Below are positions 12,932 through 13,772 of a stretch of DNA of 13,772 nt, piece after piece. The DNA is taken from NCBI GenBank assembly GCA_007128525.1, contig SKXG01000015.1, positions 1 through 13,772 on the forward strand. The letters are read 5' to 3'. The number at the start of each line of letters is the position of its first letter. The stretch's first letter is position 1. The stretch is from Pseudomonadales bacterium. Its GTDB lineage: Bacteria > Pseudomonadota > Gammaproteobacteria > Pseudomonadales > Azotimanducaceae. Below the pieces are notes generated by a model. It did no database searches. It was not told where the DNA came from and saw only the letters and a list, made by a program, of their open reading frames with translations. The translations under genes and the position numbers were made by a program.

Positions 12932-13772
12932 ATGAGCAAGAAAAAAGACTCACAGCGCGTAGAAAAGAATCCCGACAAGGGCTATGTCGCCATTCTGGGA
13001 TGGAGCGTCAACTGCATTGACGCGTTGGAACGATTTGACCGCCGCTACATCATCGTCGCGCCAGACTGGGCTGAAGACTACGCCCGCGAGCATGACATTC
13101 CATTTATGACCTGGAACTTTGAGCGCCTCAACGACCGCTCCATGGAAATCGCTGAGCGACTCGATGAGCTCGGTGTGGATGTGGCCATACCGCTCTTCGA
13201 AGAAACCGTTGAGTGGGCCGGCGCCATCAACGCAGTCCTGATGAAGAATCCGCGCCTGCACGGTCAGGCTGTGCTGTTCCGGGACAAGGCGTTGATGAAG
13301 CGTCGTGCACAGCTCGGCGGCATTCGAGTTGGCATTTTCGAAGAGGCGCACGACAAAGCAGATGTCATACGGTTTCTGAAACGCGTCAATCAGACCCTGC
13401 TCAAACTTGAAGGCGATCCCAACGACCCGATTCACCTGAAAGCCTTTGACAAGGCCGGGTGCCTGGGACATCGGGTGATTCGAACGCCGGATGAAGTTGA
13501 CCAGATTCAGGACGAAGAATTCCCGCTGCTGATGGAAAGCCACCTCGACGGCTGGGAGTTTGCCGTAGAGGCCTGGGTTCACAATGGCAAGATCCGGTTT
13601 CTGAACATTTCGGAGTATGTGACTTTGGGCTACTCGGTCTTTGTTCCGGCCACACCGGAGCTGGAGAAGTACCGGCCACAGATTACGCGGGAAATCGAAA
13701 AGCTGATCGACACTTTCGATATTGATTTCGGTTTCGTACATCCAGAGTACTTCGTGACCAGTGATGGCACCA
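12932..13772 (+). CDS. ATP-grasp domain protein (partial, continues past the window)
   Basis: The frame from the ATG at 12932 stays open for 280 codons to the window edge. After a lysine-rich start, an N-terminal alpha/beta domain (about 17-110) precedes an ATP-grasp fold. The ATP-binding part is LKAFDKAGCLGHRVI (169-183, Lys170) and MESHLDGWEFAVEAWVHNGK (201-220), where the Glu and Gly contacts of the family lie. GFVHPEYFVTSDGT (267-280) is the strand just before the metal-binding Glu-x-Asn motif, which is beyond the window. Such enzymes join a carboxylate to an amine or thiol through an acyl-phosphate; the substrate is unknown. AGGTGA lies 4 bases upstream of the start. An in-frame ATG at 12905 would add nine residues but lacks a ribosome site. 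A 300-bp gap separates it from the esterase gene. Confidence 0.8.
   Translation, partial: MSKKKDSQRVEKNPDKGYVAILGWSVNCIDALERFDRRYIIVAPDWAEDYAREHDIPFMTWNFERLNDRSMEIAERLDELGVDVAIPLFEETVEWAGAINAVLMKNPRLHGQAVLFRDKALMKRRAQLGGIRVGIFEEAHDKADVIRFLKRVNQTLLKLEGDPNDPIHLKAFDKAGCLGHRVIRTPDEVDQIQDEEFPLLMESHLDGWEFAVEAWVHNGKIRFLNISEYVTLGYSVFVPATPELEKYRPQITREIEKLIDTFDIDFGFVHPEYFVTSDGT

Noticed and set aside
12950..13741. A 263-codon minus-strand frame
   Set aside because: The plus strand encodes an ATP-grasp protein with a ribosome site and family motifs over the same bases, so the minus frame is a shadow.

Overview
The window is GC-rich chromosomal DNA from a Gram-negative bacterium, most probably a gammaproteobacterium. 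The evidence is the Kdo transferase WaaA, the fused heptose kinase/adenylyltransferase HldE, an LpxL-type lipid A acyltransferase, and a glycosyltransferase plus carbamoyltransferase pair that recalls the LPS core genes wapH/wapO of Pseudomonas. I see no phage genes, insertion sequences, tRNA, rRNA or CRISPR array. It reads as an LPS core/lipid A locus joined to a membrane-quality-control operon.

Layout. (1) 1-86: possible 3' end of an unidentified rightward gene, facing waaA (94-1398, minus). (2) waaA diverges from a rightward pair, an FAD-dependent oxidoreductase (1555-2814) and an aldo/keto reductase (2807-3619), which overlap by 8 bp. This pair runs tail-to-tail into hldE (3623-5053, minus), which has to start at TTG. 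(3) A divergent control region (5054-5234) with an extended -10 box and an inverted repeat separates hldE from the lipid A acyltransferase gene (5235-6158). (4) That gene converges on a leftward pair, a GT4 glycosyltransferase (6162-7253) preceded by a carbamoyltransferase (7237-9018). (5) A second divergent control region (9019-9174) carries three perfect 11-bp direct repeats. (6) Rightward from it run an NfeD-like protein (9175-9612, TTG start), a QmcA-type SPFH protein (9630-10643), a one-helix membrane protein of unknown function (10663-11352) and, after a hairpin-rich 73-bp gap, a family VIII-type serine esterase/beta-lactamase-fold protein (11426-12631). (7) A 300-bp gap (12632-12931) holds a terminator-like hairpin, nested inverted repeats and a T-rich tract. 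(8) The start of an ATP-grasp protein (12932 onward) is cut by the window edge.

How the genes work together. WaaA adds Kdo to lipid IVA, HldE makes the ADP-heptose precursor of the inner core, the LpxL-type enzyme adds a secondary acyl chain, and the GT4/carbamoyltransferase pair probably glycosylates and carbamoylates a core sugar. The oxidoreductase pair sits inside this set but has no obvious LPS role. NfeD and QmcA are a known membrane-microdomain partnership, and the unknown membrane protein directly behind them may belong with them.

The most useful leads are the oxidoreductase pair, the 11-bp phased repeats between the carbamoyltransferase and nfeD, the structured T-tract region upstream of the ATP-grasp gene, and the unknown third gene of the NfeD-QmcA operon. 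I did not find a clear-cut new multi-gene system. All similarity calls come from reading motifs; no database search was possible.
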